From: Treponema_C sp050320395
Lineage (GTDB): Bacteria; Spirochaetota; Spirochaetia; Treponematales; Treponemataceae
Assembly (NCBI RefSeq): GCF_050320395.1
Contig: NZ_CP144459.1
Span: 1,674,001 to 1,738,000 of the forward strand
Direction of reading: 5' to 3'
Length of the DNA stretch: 64,000 bases
Shown here: one piece after another, positions 32,514-41,251 of the stretch
Position numbering within the stretch: position 1 is the first letter of the stretch
Layout of the letters: each line of letters opens with the position of its first letter
The notes under the pieces: model-generated
What the model was told of the DNA's origin: nothing
Database searches by the model: none
The model's input: only the letters and a program-made list of their open reading frames with translations
Made by a program: the position numbers and the translations under genes

Positions 32514-33381
32514 ACCATCTCGGATAAATCAAAAATAAAATAGTTTTTACAAAAAAGGCGACTACCGCATTTACACATAACAGAATAAAAACGGAAGCGA
32601 CAAGCAAGTCAGTATTGGTTGCCAACAGCGCATCAAGCAGGGTACTGCCGAGACCGGGAAAAGAGAACACGATTTCCGCAATGGTAACCGCACCTATAAT
32701 AGCCGGTACCTTGCCTGCCAGATAGGGAATAAAACGCGGAAGACTTGAAGAAAAAAGATATCCCGAATACGTTTCCGGCAGGGGGAAAAAGCGCCCCAAA
32801 GAATGTCCGAGCGTCGAAAAGACAACCGCATGCGTACTTCCGACTTGGCTGAGCATATCGGCTTTCAAAAAGTTTGTCGCATCCCATGACAAACCTCCGA
32901 GCACTACGGTAATAAAGGCGATAATGATAAAGGGCGCATCGCTTCCGAATGCATTCGCTAAAACCCAAAAGCCTACAAACAGGGGAACCGCCGCCAAAAC
33001 CGACGACAAGAGGCTTACAACGCTCCCGAAACGCTCAGTGCTGCGGTTTTTATGATGTTCGGCCACATAGCGCCCCGTTACGGCATAAGCCGAACCGGAC
33101 AGGGCGATAAGGGTTAAAATCACAAGCGAAAGCATGGTCAACGGCAGCGACACCGCCGCCGCCGAAGCTATAATTTGACCGGAACTGAATCCCGGGTGTG
33201 CGGCGGAAAAATCTTCCGAACCCGTAATCAGGAGAAAAAAAGATTTTGCCGCCTCTCCGTAGCTTTCAATCGGCGCACCGATTGAAAGCAAATAAGATGC
33301 CGATAAAAGCAGGGTCCCGGCCACGGCAAATACAATGCCGTGGATTATGAATTCTTTAAGTAAAAAACGTAAAAAACGCAT
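32497..33381 (-). CDS. Peptide-type ABC permease (DppB-like)
   Basis: A 294-residue membrane protein: an N-terminal helix (FIIHGIVFAVAGTLLLSASY), then five further helices and the binding-protein-dependent transport signature region (LKADMLSQVGSTHAVVFSTL, then GHSLGRFFPL). Its C-terminus ends in a helix and a short basic tail. It begins 8 bp after the solute-binding protein gene and overlaps the next permease. DppB-class permeases usually carry the longer periplasmic loop seen here between helices 1 and 2. Confidence 0.82.
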   Translation of the reverse strand: MRFLRFLLKEFIIHGIVFAVAGTLLLSASYLLSIGAPIESYGEAAKSFFLLITGSEDFSAAHPGFSSGQIIASAAAVSLPLTMLSLVILTLIALSGSAYAVTGRYVAEHHKNRSTERFGSVVSLLSSVLAAVPLFVGFWVLANAFGSDAPFIIIAFITVVLGGLSWDATNFLKADMLSQVGSTHAVVFSTLGHSLGRFFPLPETYSGYLFSSSLPRFIPYLAGKVPAIIGAVTIAEIVFSFPGLGSTLLDALLATNTDLLVASVFILLCVNAVVAFFVKTILFLIYPRWYEKAI

Positions 33382-33389
33382 ATGCAGGC

Positions 33390-34982
33390 CTATTTAAATT
33401 TCCAATGTTCCGCAGATAAAAAGGGGTTATCCGTTGCAATAGCTACATTTGCCAAACCGCGCGAATATACGTCTTTTTCCAACGAACACAGATACAGGGC
33501 GGGAGAAAGCTCTCCGATTCTTCGGTCGATATCGAGTGTAAGCTCTATCCAATTTGCCGTAACAACTTCTTTTTCCCATGCATCAAAGAGTCCGTTCAAC
33601 TTACTGTCTGCCAAACCCGTAATATTGTGCGAGCCCTTGGAGCGGTACCAGTCGCCTAAAGCGGAATAAAGGTTGTCAAAGCCGTCGCAGTACATGAGTG
33701 CCAGTTCATAGGACTTTTCGGTATATACCATACGGTTAAAAACTTTATCTCCGGTACGTTTTGCTTCAACATTCAAACCGATTGCCGCAAGCTGTTTTAC
33801 AATACCTTCAGCCATCTTCGTACCGAATTCTCCCATAGAGTCCGGATATAAGAGTATCGCATTTTGACCTGCAACACCGCCGGATTCGGCAAGACTTTTT
33901 GCTTTTTTTACGTCATAGGGCAAAAAATTCGGCATGGGCTCGTTGATATATTCGGGAATATTGACCGAAAAAAGATTTGACGGGAACGGACCGTGGTTTA
34001 AAATAACCCCCTCATCCTTATCGGTAATCGAAGGAATAAGTTTTTTTTTGTCGAGAGCCATGGCCATGGCACGGCGGCCTTCGGCGTTCGGGAACAGTTT
34101 TGTGTTAATCGCCACCTGATAAAAGGCGTAGGGCATATAGGAATTTATATCGACATTCGGAATCTTTGCAACATCGGCGCGGTCAAGAGGATTCGTTTCA
34201 AGAATCAAATTGATACGGCCCTTGCGCATTTCATTCATACGAATAATGGGGTCGATAACGCGCTTCATTACCAGATTGTCGGCTTGAGGTCTGTCCTTAA
34301 AGTAAACGCCGTTTGCATCGAAAGTTACCCACTTACCGATTTCCCAGCTTGCAAATTTAAACGGACCGGTTCCGATCGGAGCGGTAGCGAATTTGCGCTC
34401 GTTTTCTCCTGCACGCATATTAACCTGCATTTTTTGACCGTTATATTTTGACGGTACGATTTTAAATGTAAGAACCGGATATGCGCGGAATTCGGGAATA
34501 GGATTAATGAATTCGACCGTTACGGTTTTATCATCCGCGGCGGTAACGCTTTCAATAAACGACATTAAATAATCGCGCTTGGGAGAATCGTTTGATTCGT
34601 CGATATAGGCCGCAAAGGAATATTCAACGTCGTGGGCCGTAACCGGAGAACCGTCGTGCCATGTTACATCACGGAGCAATACCGTGTATGTTTTTTTATT
34701 GCGAGGATCCTGCACAATGCTTTCGGCAAGCGCAAGCTCCGAATACAGAGAACCGCTTGTTTCATCGACTTCAAAATTGACCAAGCCGTCAAACAAAAGC
34801 TCATTGGCATTCAAACCCGAGGTATTTTGCTCCAACACGGGATTCAAAGAGTCGGGTAAGGTGGAAACGGCAACCATAACACCCTTGGGCTGAGCTTTCC
34901 AAACCAAAAATGCGCCGGCAGAGCCCAAAACAATAAGGGCAACTGCGGCAATAACTATTATACTCTTTTTACTCATCTTCAT
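33390..34982 (-). CDS. Family 5 solute-binding protein (peptide/nickel type)
   Basis: A 530-residue SBP_bac_5 protein. An uncleaved-looking N-terminal helix (SIIVIAAVALIVLGSAGAFL) anchors it in the inner membrane; there is no lipobox cysteine. Family hallmarks are STLPDSLNPVLEQNTSGLNA, LRDVTWHDGSPVTAHDVEYS (the cluster signature), GTGPFKFASWEIG and RRAMAMALDKKKLIPSITDK. It would deliver peptides or similar solutes to the permeases downstream. ATG 34982 overlaps the stop of the upstream lipoprotein gene by one base. Confidence 0.88.
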   Translation of the reverse strand: MKMSKKSIIVIAAVALIVLGSAGAFLVWKAQPKGVMVAVSTLPDSLNPVLEQNTSGLNANELLFDGLVNFEVDETSGSLYSELALAESIVQDPRNKKTYTVLLRDVTWHDGSPVTAHDVEYSFAAYIDESNDSPKRDYLMSFIESVTAADDKTVTVEFINPIPEFRAYPVLTFKIVPSKYNGQKMQVNMRAGENERKFATAPIGTGPFKFASWEIGKWVTFDANGVYFKDRPQADNLVMKRVIDPIIRMNEMRKGRINLILETNPLDRADVAKIPNVDINSYMPYAFYQVAINTKLFPNAEGRRAMAMALDKKKLIPSITDKDEGVILNHGPFPSNLFSVNIPEYINEPMPNFLPYDVKKAKSLAESGGVAGQNAILLYPDSMGEFGTKMAEGIVKQLAAIGLNVEAKRTGDKVFNRMVYTEKSYELALMYCDGFDNLYSALGDWYRSKGSHNITGLADSKLNGLFDAWEKEVVTANWIELTLDIDRRIGELSPALYLCSLEKDVYSRGLANVAIATDNPFLSAEHWKFK

Positions 34983-36430
34983 TAACGCATCCTCACAATG
35001 AAAGAACTGTATACAACTACTTCTCCCGAATAATCCGGAGTTTTGCCTTTTTGTACTTCAAAGAAATATTTATTGCTTGTCAGCTGACTTCCCGCATTTA
35101 AAATCGGCCATGAATTACCGACCTTATAGCCGCGGTTAATCAAGTCTTTCATTTTATTTTTTTCAATCAATTTACCGCTTTTTGTATTTTCGGCAAAAGC
35201 GCGAACATTGCGGTTATCGTTTAAGGTAATAACAAGGTCGTTCATCTGTCCCTTGGGTATCGAAACCATACCCCACCAGTATTCGTCCTTTTTTACGTTT
35301 GACGCACTGAATTTTGCAGGACGGCTGCGTTTGCTCTCTGCAGTAGAGCGCGGGTCGGGATTGAACAAACCTACCATAAGCGGTATAACCACTTTTCCGC
35401 GGCTGGCAATTTCCTGAGCCGTACGAATTTCCGCATTTACCTGAGCAATCTTAGCTTCAAGATCCGTCTTTTGTGCGTTTATATCTTCGATAATATCGGA
35501 ACCGATATCGTTCGGATATTTTGCCGCAAAATCCAGAAGTTCGTTATAGATGGCGCCTATGTTCGTTTCGACCGATTTATAGTGGGCAAGAATATCTTCA
35601 AGAGAAAGCTTTCCCTCTTTTCCGCCTTCGGGACTGCGGGCAAATTCTTCGTTTATGCGGTTTTTATATTCATAGGCGCGTTCACGGATAAGGCCTTCCC
35701 GGGCAATCGCAATATCCTGGCGGGCCTTTTTCAAAACACGCATATTTGAAGCAATGTTTGCACTCTTTGCAAGCCCCGCATTGGAGGCGGCCGCATTCAC
35801 TTCTTTTTCCGCAGACGCATAAGAGGCTATTACCTTATCATAGGCTGCAACCTTTTCTTCAAAGGACTCAATCGAAGCAATTTTTTCGGCTTGCGCATCT
35901 ATGCCCGACTTTTTTTTGTATAAAGAACTTACAACGTCTATTTCCTTATGTGCAGAGGCAAGAGCGTCGGCGTTTCCGTAAACCTTTACCGCAGACTCAT
36001 GCATTTTGCGGGCGGCTGTCAATTTACCTACAGCGGTCAAACTGCCGATGCATTTTGCCGAAAGAGCGGCTCCCTTTTCGGAAACTTCCGCAGGAAGTTT
36101 TAATGCCGGATCAATGGCTGAAAATTTTTCAATTGCCGTATTGCAGGCATCGCGTAACTTTGCTTCCTGGGAAGCTTTCATGGAATCGGTTTTGTCAAGA
36201 GCGTCGACACCGGCTTTATACAAATCGATATACTGTAAATACTCTTTTTTCAGTTTTTCATCCTGAATTTCATTCCAATAAGCCGCCGCATCGGCAGGTT
36301 CACGTTCATGCCATGCCTCTATACCGGCTGCAAGAGCCCTTTCATCCTGTGTTCTCTCATCCACCGTAGCACAGGATATAAGGACTGCGGCGGCTAAAAC
36401 CGCCGAAATTATAATTCCGTATTTTTTCAT
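34982..36430 (-). CDS. Lipoprotein with helical repeats, transporter-associated
   Basis: A 482-residue lipoprotein with lipobox LISCAT at residues 17-22. The middle (about 30-330) is helical and looks like degenerate TPR or coiled repeats (EAWHEREPADAAAYWNEIQD; FEEKVAAYDKVIASYASAEK). The last 110 residues form a beta-rich domain (DEYWWGMVSIPKGQMNDLVI). I do not recognise the family. The location at the head of the ABC operon, overlapping the upstream gene by 4 bp, suggests an accessory role in solute capture or in envelope anchoring of the system. Confidence 0.7.
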   Translation of the reverse strand: MKKYGIIISAVLAAAVLISCATVDERTQDERALAAGIEAWHEREPADAAAYWNEIQDEKLKKEYLQYIDLYKAGVDALDKTDSMKASQEAKLRDACNTAIEKFSAIDPALKLPAEVSEKGAALSAKCIGSLTAVGKLTAARKMHESAVKVYGNADALASAHKEIDVVSSLYKKKSGIDAQAEKIASIESFEEKVAAYDKVIASYASAEKEVNAAASNAGLAKSANIASNMRVLKKARQDIAIAREGLIRERAYEYKNRINEEFARSPEGGKEGKLSLEDILAHYKSVETNIGAIYNELLDFAAKYPNDIGSDIIEDINAQKTDLEAKIAQVNAEIRTAQEIASRGKVVIPLMVGLFNPDPRSTAESKRSRPAKFSASNVKKDEYWWGMVSIPKGQMNDLVITLNDNRNVRAFAENTKSGKLIEKNKMKDLINRGYKVGNSWPILNAGSQLTSNKYFFEVQKGKTPDYSGEVVVYSSFIVRMR

Positions 36431-38058
36431 TCAGAAGCCTCCTTCACTAAGCGTACCAAACGGAATCCTACATCGGCATATCCGTTTTGAGAATCTATAT
36501 TGCGGAAATTTGAAATACGCAGTTCCATGGGGCCGTCCATCCAGGAGCCGCCCTTAACGGTGCGCAAATTTGTTTCGCCTTCAATGCCGTGAACGGATGA
36601 TGTCCACTCCCATACGTTACCCGACATATCGGCAAGGCCCCAGGCATTGATACCGTTTTCAAAGGCACCTACGGGCGAGGGAGCGCCGAACATACCGTTG
36701 CCCTTGTAATTAGCCTTTTTTTGTTCGGCAGGATTATCGTCTCCCCAGGGATAAACGGTTTCATTACCGGCGCGGGCCGCCTTTTCCCATTCTTCTTCAG
36801 TGGGCAAGCGGTATTCAAAACCGGTTTGCTCGGAAAGCCATGCCGCATAGGCTTCGGCTTCCGCAGCGGTTAAACCGACAACGGGCTGTTTTCCCTGATT
36901 GTAATCGCTATTGCCGAAATATTCGGGTATAGTCTCGGAACCCGTTAAATGTATAAATGCGGCATACTGTGCGTTTGTAACGGGAAACGGATCAATCTCA
37001 TAGGCTTCCGTTGTAACAAGCCGGGACGCCTCTTTTTTCCCGGCACGGGTATCCTGAGCAACAGCTCCCGCTTTAAATTCTCCTGCAGGAACGCTGACGG
37101 AAGCAAAGGCCGCCTTCATATCATCGATATGAACATAACGGACTTCGGAGCCCGGCTTGGCATCCAGCTTTTTCAGAGCCGCCGATGAGGGAACCGACTG
37201 CGTAAAAGCCGTTGCGACGCTCAGGGTCACCGGACGATTGCTATAGGCTTGCGAAGCCGGATAATCCACAACCGCAACTCCCGATGCATCGGTTTTTATA
37301 AAATTGCGTACTTCGCTCGTATCGGTTTCTTCCGAAACGGACGGAAGAGACGCGGCCTCCCAAACGGCGGCAAGCGGAAAACCGGATACGGGTTTACCGG
37401 AAGAGTCGGTAAGCCGAACCGAAAATCGTGCCGAAGAATCGACAAAGCCCTGTTTCACCGAAAACTCGAAAACAAGGCTCTTGCTTACTTCGGCACAGAG
37501 GGCTTCGGCTTTAAGTGAAATCAATTCCGAACCCGAGGGCTGAGCCGTCAAAAGCTCGGTTTCTCCTTCGGCAATGAGCCTTGCAAGAACATCGAGGGCC
37601 GCAGAGGCTTTATCGGCCGCATTACCCGTGTTTTTACCCGCGTTCAGGCGGTTATTCAAATCGGCGCGCAGGCTGTCTTGATAGGCGGCCTCTCTTTTAT
37701 TCCAATCGGCGATTTTAATTCTGAACGTTGCCGAAGGGGCCTGTTTGGGTTTTGATTGAGCATGGGGTTTAAGATTTCCGATGCGGGCTTGTACGGATTC
37801 ATCGCTGACCGTAACTTTGGAAGCTTTCGGATTTACGGCCCGTACGGCTGCAGTTAAAGCGCTTTGCACGAGGTCGCGTCTTCCTTCAAGAAGGGCTTCT
37901 TCAAGGGTTGCACCCTTACCGTAGCCGTAATAGTATCCTTCTTCCTGTTTTACACGTTCGGAGCCGGTTTTTTTAGCAAAAACCGCGCTTCCTCCGAATA
38001 CAAAAAAAATTGAAAGCACCAGAATCAAAAAACGATTCCGTTTCATTGCGGTGTTCAT
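36427..38058 (-). CDS. Exported protein with FGE/SUMF1-like domain lacking cysteines
   Basis: A 543-residue exported protein (signal RFLILVLSIFFVFGGSAVFA). Residues about 35-110 resemble an LPP20-like domain (GYGKGATLEEALLEGRRDLV), 190-300 a beta-sandwich, and 320-540 an FGE-sulfatase domain (ITNAQYAAF-type segment FPVTNAQYAAF, YRLPTEEEWEKAARAGNETV, YPWGDDNPAEQ, WGLADMSGNVWEWTSS, RTVKGGSWMDG, GFRLVR). True formylglycine-generating enzymes use two copper-binding Cys; none exists in this domain, so sulfatase activation is unlikely and a binding or structural role is more plausible. ATG 38058 follows AGGAGG. It is the first gene of the ABC operon. Confidence 0.85.
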   Translation of the reverse strand: MNTAMKRNRFLILVLSIFFVFGGSAVFAKKTGSERVKQEEGYYYGYGKGATLEEALLEGRRDLVQSALTAAVRAVNPKASKVTVSDESVQARIGNLKPHAQSKPKQAPSATFRIKIADWNKREAAYQDSLRADLNNRLNAGKNTGNAADKASAALDVLARLIAEGETELLTAQPSGSELISLKAEALCAEVSKSLVFEFSVKQGFVDSSARFSVRLTDSSGKPVSGFPLAAVWEAASLPSVSEETDTSEVRNFIKTDASGVAVVDYPASQAYSNRPVTLSVATAFTQSVPSSAALKKLDAKPGSEVRYVHIDDMKAAFASVSVPAGEFKAGAVAQDTRAGKKEASRLVTTEAYEIDPFPVTNAQYAAFIHLTGSETIPEYFGNSDYNQGKQPVVGLTAAEAEAYAAWLSEQTGFEYRLPTEEEWEKAARAGNETVYPWGDDNPAEQKKANYKGNGMFGAPSPVGAFENGINAWGLADMSGNVWEWTSSVHGIEGETNLRTVKGGSWMDGPMELRISNFRNIDSQNGYADVGFRLVRLVKEASE

Positions 38059-38121
38059 TTTACCTCCTGTAAAATTTTAGGCAGTAATGCATATTCCAAA
38101 CGGCAGAACAGCATAAGTTTC

Positions 38122-38150
38122 GGTATAACAAACCTATACTAACAGTATAA
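38122..38150 (-). promoter_or_regulatory. Palindromic candidate control region of the transporter operon
   Basis: The palindrome TATACT-AAC-AGTATA (38135-38149) lies in the 148-bp gap upstream of the FGE-like gene; on the minus strand TATACT and TATACC offer -10 candidates. The -35 matches are weak, so this may be an operator. Confidence 0.35.
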
Positions 38151-38188
38151 CATAAAATGTAAACATATAACCATAAAAAACGGAAAAG

Positions 38189-38205
38189 CTGCAAAAAATT
38201 TGCAG
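38189..38205 (-). terminator. Short hairpin terminator after the synthetase-TPR gene
   Basis: CTGCAAA-TTT-TTTGCAG directly follows the stop at 38207-38209 on the minus strand, and a T-rich stretch (CTTTTCCGTTTTTT) comes next. Confidence 0.5.
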
Positions 38206-38206
38206 A

Positions 38207-39499
38207 TTATGAGCGGTGTATTTTCGGTATATCCATTATATCCAATTTTTCTTCGAGTAAAAGCCGTAATTGCCGGCCTTCGTCATCCTTTAACCCCAGA
38301 TCGCAGGCAGTATTCAAATTTTCAAGGGCTTCTTTAAAGCGGTTTAAGCGGAATAAAGCAAAGGCTTTGCGGTAATAGGCATGATAATTATAGGCATTTT
38401 TTTCCAAAGCGCGGTCAAAATATACCAGGGCGTTTTTTTCATCGTTTAAAACGCTGTACATAATACCGATATAATACAGCGCCATGTGATTATTTTCATC
38501 TTTTTCGACACTCAGCAAAAAGTCCTGTTTTGCTTTTTCATATTCGTTTTTGGCAAAATAAGCCATGCCGCGGTGTTTATAAATAACCGAAAGCACCACC
38601 GGATGCGAAGCATCGGTTAGCTGCAAAATACGGCTGTATATATCGATCGCCGTATCAAGATTACCGACATTATGCGCATGGAGGGCTTCCAAAAGCATAT
38701 CGTCCACGGTACCCTGGGCATAGGGCGAACCGTTTCCCATATTCTTTAAGAATAAAGAAGCGTTATCGATTTCGCCGCCTGCATCCAGCTTGCCTGCGGA
38801 TAAAATGTCGGCGCGCTCATAAAAGGCTTCACGGCGCCGGTCGAGTTCGCAGTTCAGTTTATTTTGGTAATCCCGTATTTCCTGAAACACAACATCGGCC
38901 AAGCCGAGCATAGCGTTAAGGGATGCAAGTTTACGCTTTAAAGGGTCGCTGAACGGAGAAAATTCGGCCTTATAGACCAATTCGTGCTCCACTTCCGCCC
39001 ACGCGTCCTGCAATATGGTGCGTATTTGAATCTCACATAACAGGGGTTCGGAAAAAATATGCTGCACATCCCGGGTAAGTATTTCATTGTGAATATCCCG
39101 CGGAATATAAATAAGCATATGAATCGATTCATAGCCGAATTCGCCGAACGCGCGCCCCTCCCCCTTGCGCTCTATCTCATAGACTTGAAAATGCTCACGG
39201 ATTTGTTTTTCAACAAGGGCTATGTCTTCAAGAAAAGCGCAGATAATCCGTATACCCAGCATATCCGTTACCAAAGGCAAAGAGGCCTTATTGCAGGGCT
39301 GTTGTTTTAAAAGTTTGACATAATAGCTTTTAAAACTTTTTATACGGTATTTAAAGGCGGGGGTTGAAGTACAGGACAGTTTTTTTTTCAATTCATGCTG
39401 TAAAGCATCGAGGACGCGGGTAAAAAAAGGTTTACAAGTCTCATATGCGCGCTTTAACGCTTCTTTTGAGTAAAACGGACGATGTTCGGCGGCACTCAT
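38207..39499 (-). CDS. RelA/SpoT-type (p)ppGpp synthetase fused to TPR repeats
   Basis: A 430-residue protein. Residues about 35-185 form a RelA/SpoT synthetase domain: AFKYRIKSFKSYYVKLLKQQ matches the nucleotide-binding R-x-K-S block, VTDMLGIRIICAFLEDI the GxR region, FGYESIHMLI the Y-x-S-x-H motif, and CEIQIRTILQDAWAEVEHEL then VYK the EIQIRT signature. All look intact, and there is no hydrolase domain. Residues about 265-415 are four TPR repeats (HNVGNLDTAIDIYSRILQLT, YKHRGMAYFAKNEYEKAKQD). The TPRs may gate synthesis in response to a protein partner. It lacks a good Shine-Dalgarno sequence and follows the flaA terminator, so it may be read through or have a cryptic promoter. Confidence 0.85.
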   Translation of the reverse strand: MSAAEHRPFYSKEALKRAYETCKPFFTRVLDALQHELKKKLSCTSTPAFKYRIKSFKSYYVKLLKQQPCNKASLPLVTDMLGIRIICAFLEDIALVEKQIREHFQVYEIERKGEGRAFGEFGYESIHMLIYIPRDIHNEILTRDVQHIFSEPLLCEIQIRTILQDAWAEVEHELVYKAEFSPFSDPLKRKLASLNAMLGLADVVFQEIRDYQNKLNCELDRRREAFYERADILSAGKLDAGGEIDNASLFLKNMGNGSPYAQGTVDDMLLEALHAHNVGNLDTAIDIYSRILQLTDASHPVVLSVIYKHRGMAYFAKNEYEKAKQDFLLSVEKDENNHMALYYIGIMYSVLNDEKNALVYFDRALEKNAYNYHAYYRKAFALFRLNRFKEALENLNTACDLGLKDDEGRQLRLLLEEKLDIMDIPKIHRS

Positions 39500-39510
39500 A
39501 TGTTTTTCTT

Positions 39511-39558
39511 AAAAAAAAAGGGGTGTCTTGAAAAGCTATCCTTTCCCGACAACCCCTT
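39511..39558 (-). terminator. flaA terminator
   Basis: On the minus strand AAGGGGTTGTC pairs with GACACCCCTT (one bulge) around a loop of about 20 nt, and nine T residues follow (39511-39519). A second possible pairing uses AAGACACC at 39564-39571. Confidence 0.75.
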
Positions 39559-39608
39559 CCGCTAAGACACCGAACACCCTTAAAGTTTATCCGGCGCCTT
39601 ATCCGTGT

Positions 39609-40658
39609 TTATTGACCTTCAGCAGGCGTTACAACCGAACTGAAACCTTCTTCCTGTGCAAGGTTGCTCTTTTCGATAAAGCGGTTAACCTGCTGTGCAC
39701 CGAAGCGGCGCATTTCCAGAGATTGGCGATATTGTTCTTTTTCGGTTACAATACCCCACAAATCTTCGTCGGCAATGTCACGCTCGGTTTGAGCAACGGC
39801 CTTGTCGTAGATAACGTCGATTTGCTTAAAGTATGCAACGAAGTCGCCGCCGTCATGCGCGGCATCACGGGTAACGAGAAGGCCGGACAATTTGGCATAG
39901 GGCAGTCCGCGCGGATACAAGGGATAAATCTTGATTTCGCGGTTACGGATATCGTTTACATAATGAGGATTGTTCCAAATAAGGTTTTTCCATCCGTCGA
40001 AGTTGAGCGTACCCATGTAGAAGCGGCGCTCTACACCGTCGTTATCCTTTAACAAAACGTAAACGGCGTGAGGATAGTTGTATCCGTAGGTTGTCAAAGA
40101 AACGGATTTAAGGGTTCCCACATTGTCAAGCACGCCGAAACCGGCAGGATCATCACCGTTCTTTCTGAAGCGGTAGGTATTGACTTTTTGAGAACCTTCA
40201 ACAACCTGGCCGTTTTCATCGATGTCGGCCATGGGCTCAAAAGCGGGAATATCAAAAGGAGGCATGATGCGTGCATTGGCATTTACGGGAGCCGTCGGGA
40301 ATACGATACGTACACCCATAACGTTCTTTCCCGAAAAGGGTCCGCCGATAACCGGAGCGGATTTTACAACGGAACGCTGCATGTTGGCTACAATACGAGC
40401 CGATGAGTTAAGCTGAACTTCCCAATCGGGTAAAACCAAAGAAGTACGCATTAACGCCTTTTGGGTATCATCAAACGGAATTGATGAAATTTTCGAAAAA
40501 TCCATAACAGTTCTGCTGTTCACGGTCGGCTTGCCGTTTTCATCGGCAACAATATCCGGTTCCAAATTCGAAAAGTCAATAAGAACTGCTTTTTCACCAA
40601 AAGCAAAGCTTCCGATCAACAGGAAAGCCATTGCTACTAAAACGAAAGACCTCTTCAT
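39609..40658 (-). CDS. flaA: Flagellar filament outer layer (sheath) protein FlaA
   Basis: A 349-residue FlaA of the spirochaete type. It is exported through a Sec signal (MKRSFVLVAMAFLLIGSFAF then GEKAV) and coats the FlaB core of the periplasmic flagella. Family segments include SSIPFDDTQKALMRTSLVLP, DWEVQLNSSARIVANM, GVRIVFPTAPVNANARIMPP, SVSLTTYGYNYPHAVYVLLK, YMGTLNFDGWKNLIWNNPHY and YPRGLPYAKLSGLLVTRDAA. AAGGAG lies 6 nt before ATG 40658. In T. pallidum the same neighbours (amidase, GerMN-like, flaA) occur together, supporting the call. It has its own promoter and terminator. Confidence 0.95.
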   Translation of the reverse strand: MKRSFVLVAMAFLLIGSFAFGEKAVLIDFSNLEPDIVADENGKPTVNSRTVMDFSKISSIPFDDTQKALMRTSLVLPDWEVQLNSSARIVANMQRSVVKSAPVIGGPFSGKNVMGVRIVFPTAPVNANARIMPPFDIPAFEPMADIDENGQVVEGSQKVNTYRFRKNGDDPAGFGVLDNVGTLKSVSLTTYGYNYPHAVYVLLKDNDGVERRFYMGTLNFDGWKNLIWNNPHYVNDIRNREIKIYPLYPRGLPYAKLSGLLVTRDAAHDGGDFVAYFKQIDVIYDKAVAQTERDIADEDLWGIVTEKEQYRQSLEMRRFGAQQVNRFIEKSNLAQEEGFSSVVTPAEGQ

Positions 40659-40701
40659 TCAAAGCTCCTTTTTAACAGTATGATTGTAGCCTTGTATATA
40701 T

Positions 40702-40730
40702 AGAATATACTTTATAGCCGATTTTGTCAA
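40702..40730 (-). promoter_or_regulatory. flaA promoter
   Basis: Minus-strand TTGACA (40725-40730) is a perfect -35. TATTCT (40702-40707, 17-nt spacer) or TATATT (15-nt spacer) serves as -10. This is a sigma-70 type rather than a sigma-28 promoter. Confidence 0.7.
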
Positions 40731-40753
40731 CGGTTTTTTTTGACCTGCGGCAT

Positions 40754-41251
40754 TTAATCGGTATATCCGTATATTTCACGGCCCATCATAGTAATTACTA
40801 TATTATCGACCGAATTATAATTTTTCCGTATGTTTTGTTCAAGAAGGCGGCAGCCCGTTTTCGGCTCGGAAGATATGCCGCTTTGAAACAGGGCTTTTTC
40901 ATTTAAATCGATATACAGGGTTCCGCCGCGTTTTTTTAAAAAAGCACGCATTCCGGTTCCGCGTGCAAAAAGGGGGCGGTACCGATCGCTAAGGGGACCG
41001 AGCAGCAATTCATCGCAAAAATATTCAAGAGAAGACCCGGTACGATTACGGGGAATAAAACGGCTTTCCGCATAGAGGTCCGTATTATCCAGGGATTCGA
41101 ATAAAAAAAGCTTTTTAGTTCCCGGATAAAAAACCAGATAAAAAACAAAGGAAAACACAAATGCCGCAATCGTGATTGCAAGAAAAAGCCCCTTGGCGTC
41201 TCGGGGAATAAAGGGTTTTATTTTATTGAATACGTCTTTTACTTCCGTCAT
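40754..41251 (-). CDS. GerMN-domain membrane protein
   Basis: A 165-residue protein with one membrane helix (GLFLAITIAAFVFSFVFYLV) and an extracytoplasmic GerMN-like domain (YFCDELLLGPLSDRYRPLFA, GTLYIDLNEKALFQSGISSE, NSVDNIVITMMGREI). GerMN domains occur in spore-germination and cell-wall proteins and probably bind peptidoglycan. Its start overlaps the amidase stop by 4 bp, so the two likely act together in wall remodelling, perhaps for insertion of periplasmic flagella. Confidence 0.75.
   Translation of the reverse strand: MTEVKDVFNKIKPFIPRDAKGLFLAITIAAFVFSFVFYLVFYPGTKKLFLFESLDNTDLYAESRFIPRNRTGSSLEYFCDELLLGPLSDRYRPLFARGTGMRAFLKKRGGTLYIDLNEKALFQSGISSEPKTGCRLLEQNIRKNYNSVDNIVITMMGREIYGYTD

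Noticed and set aside
36427..38058. Sulfatase-activating formylglycine-generating enzyme
   Set aside because: The domain contains no Cys residues at the copper site, and no sulfatase gene is nearby.
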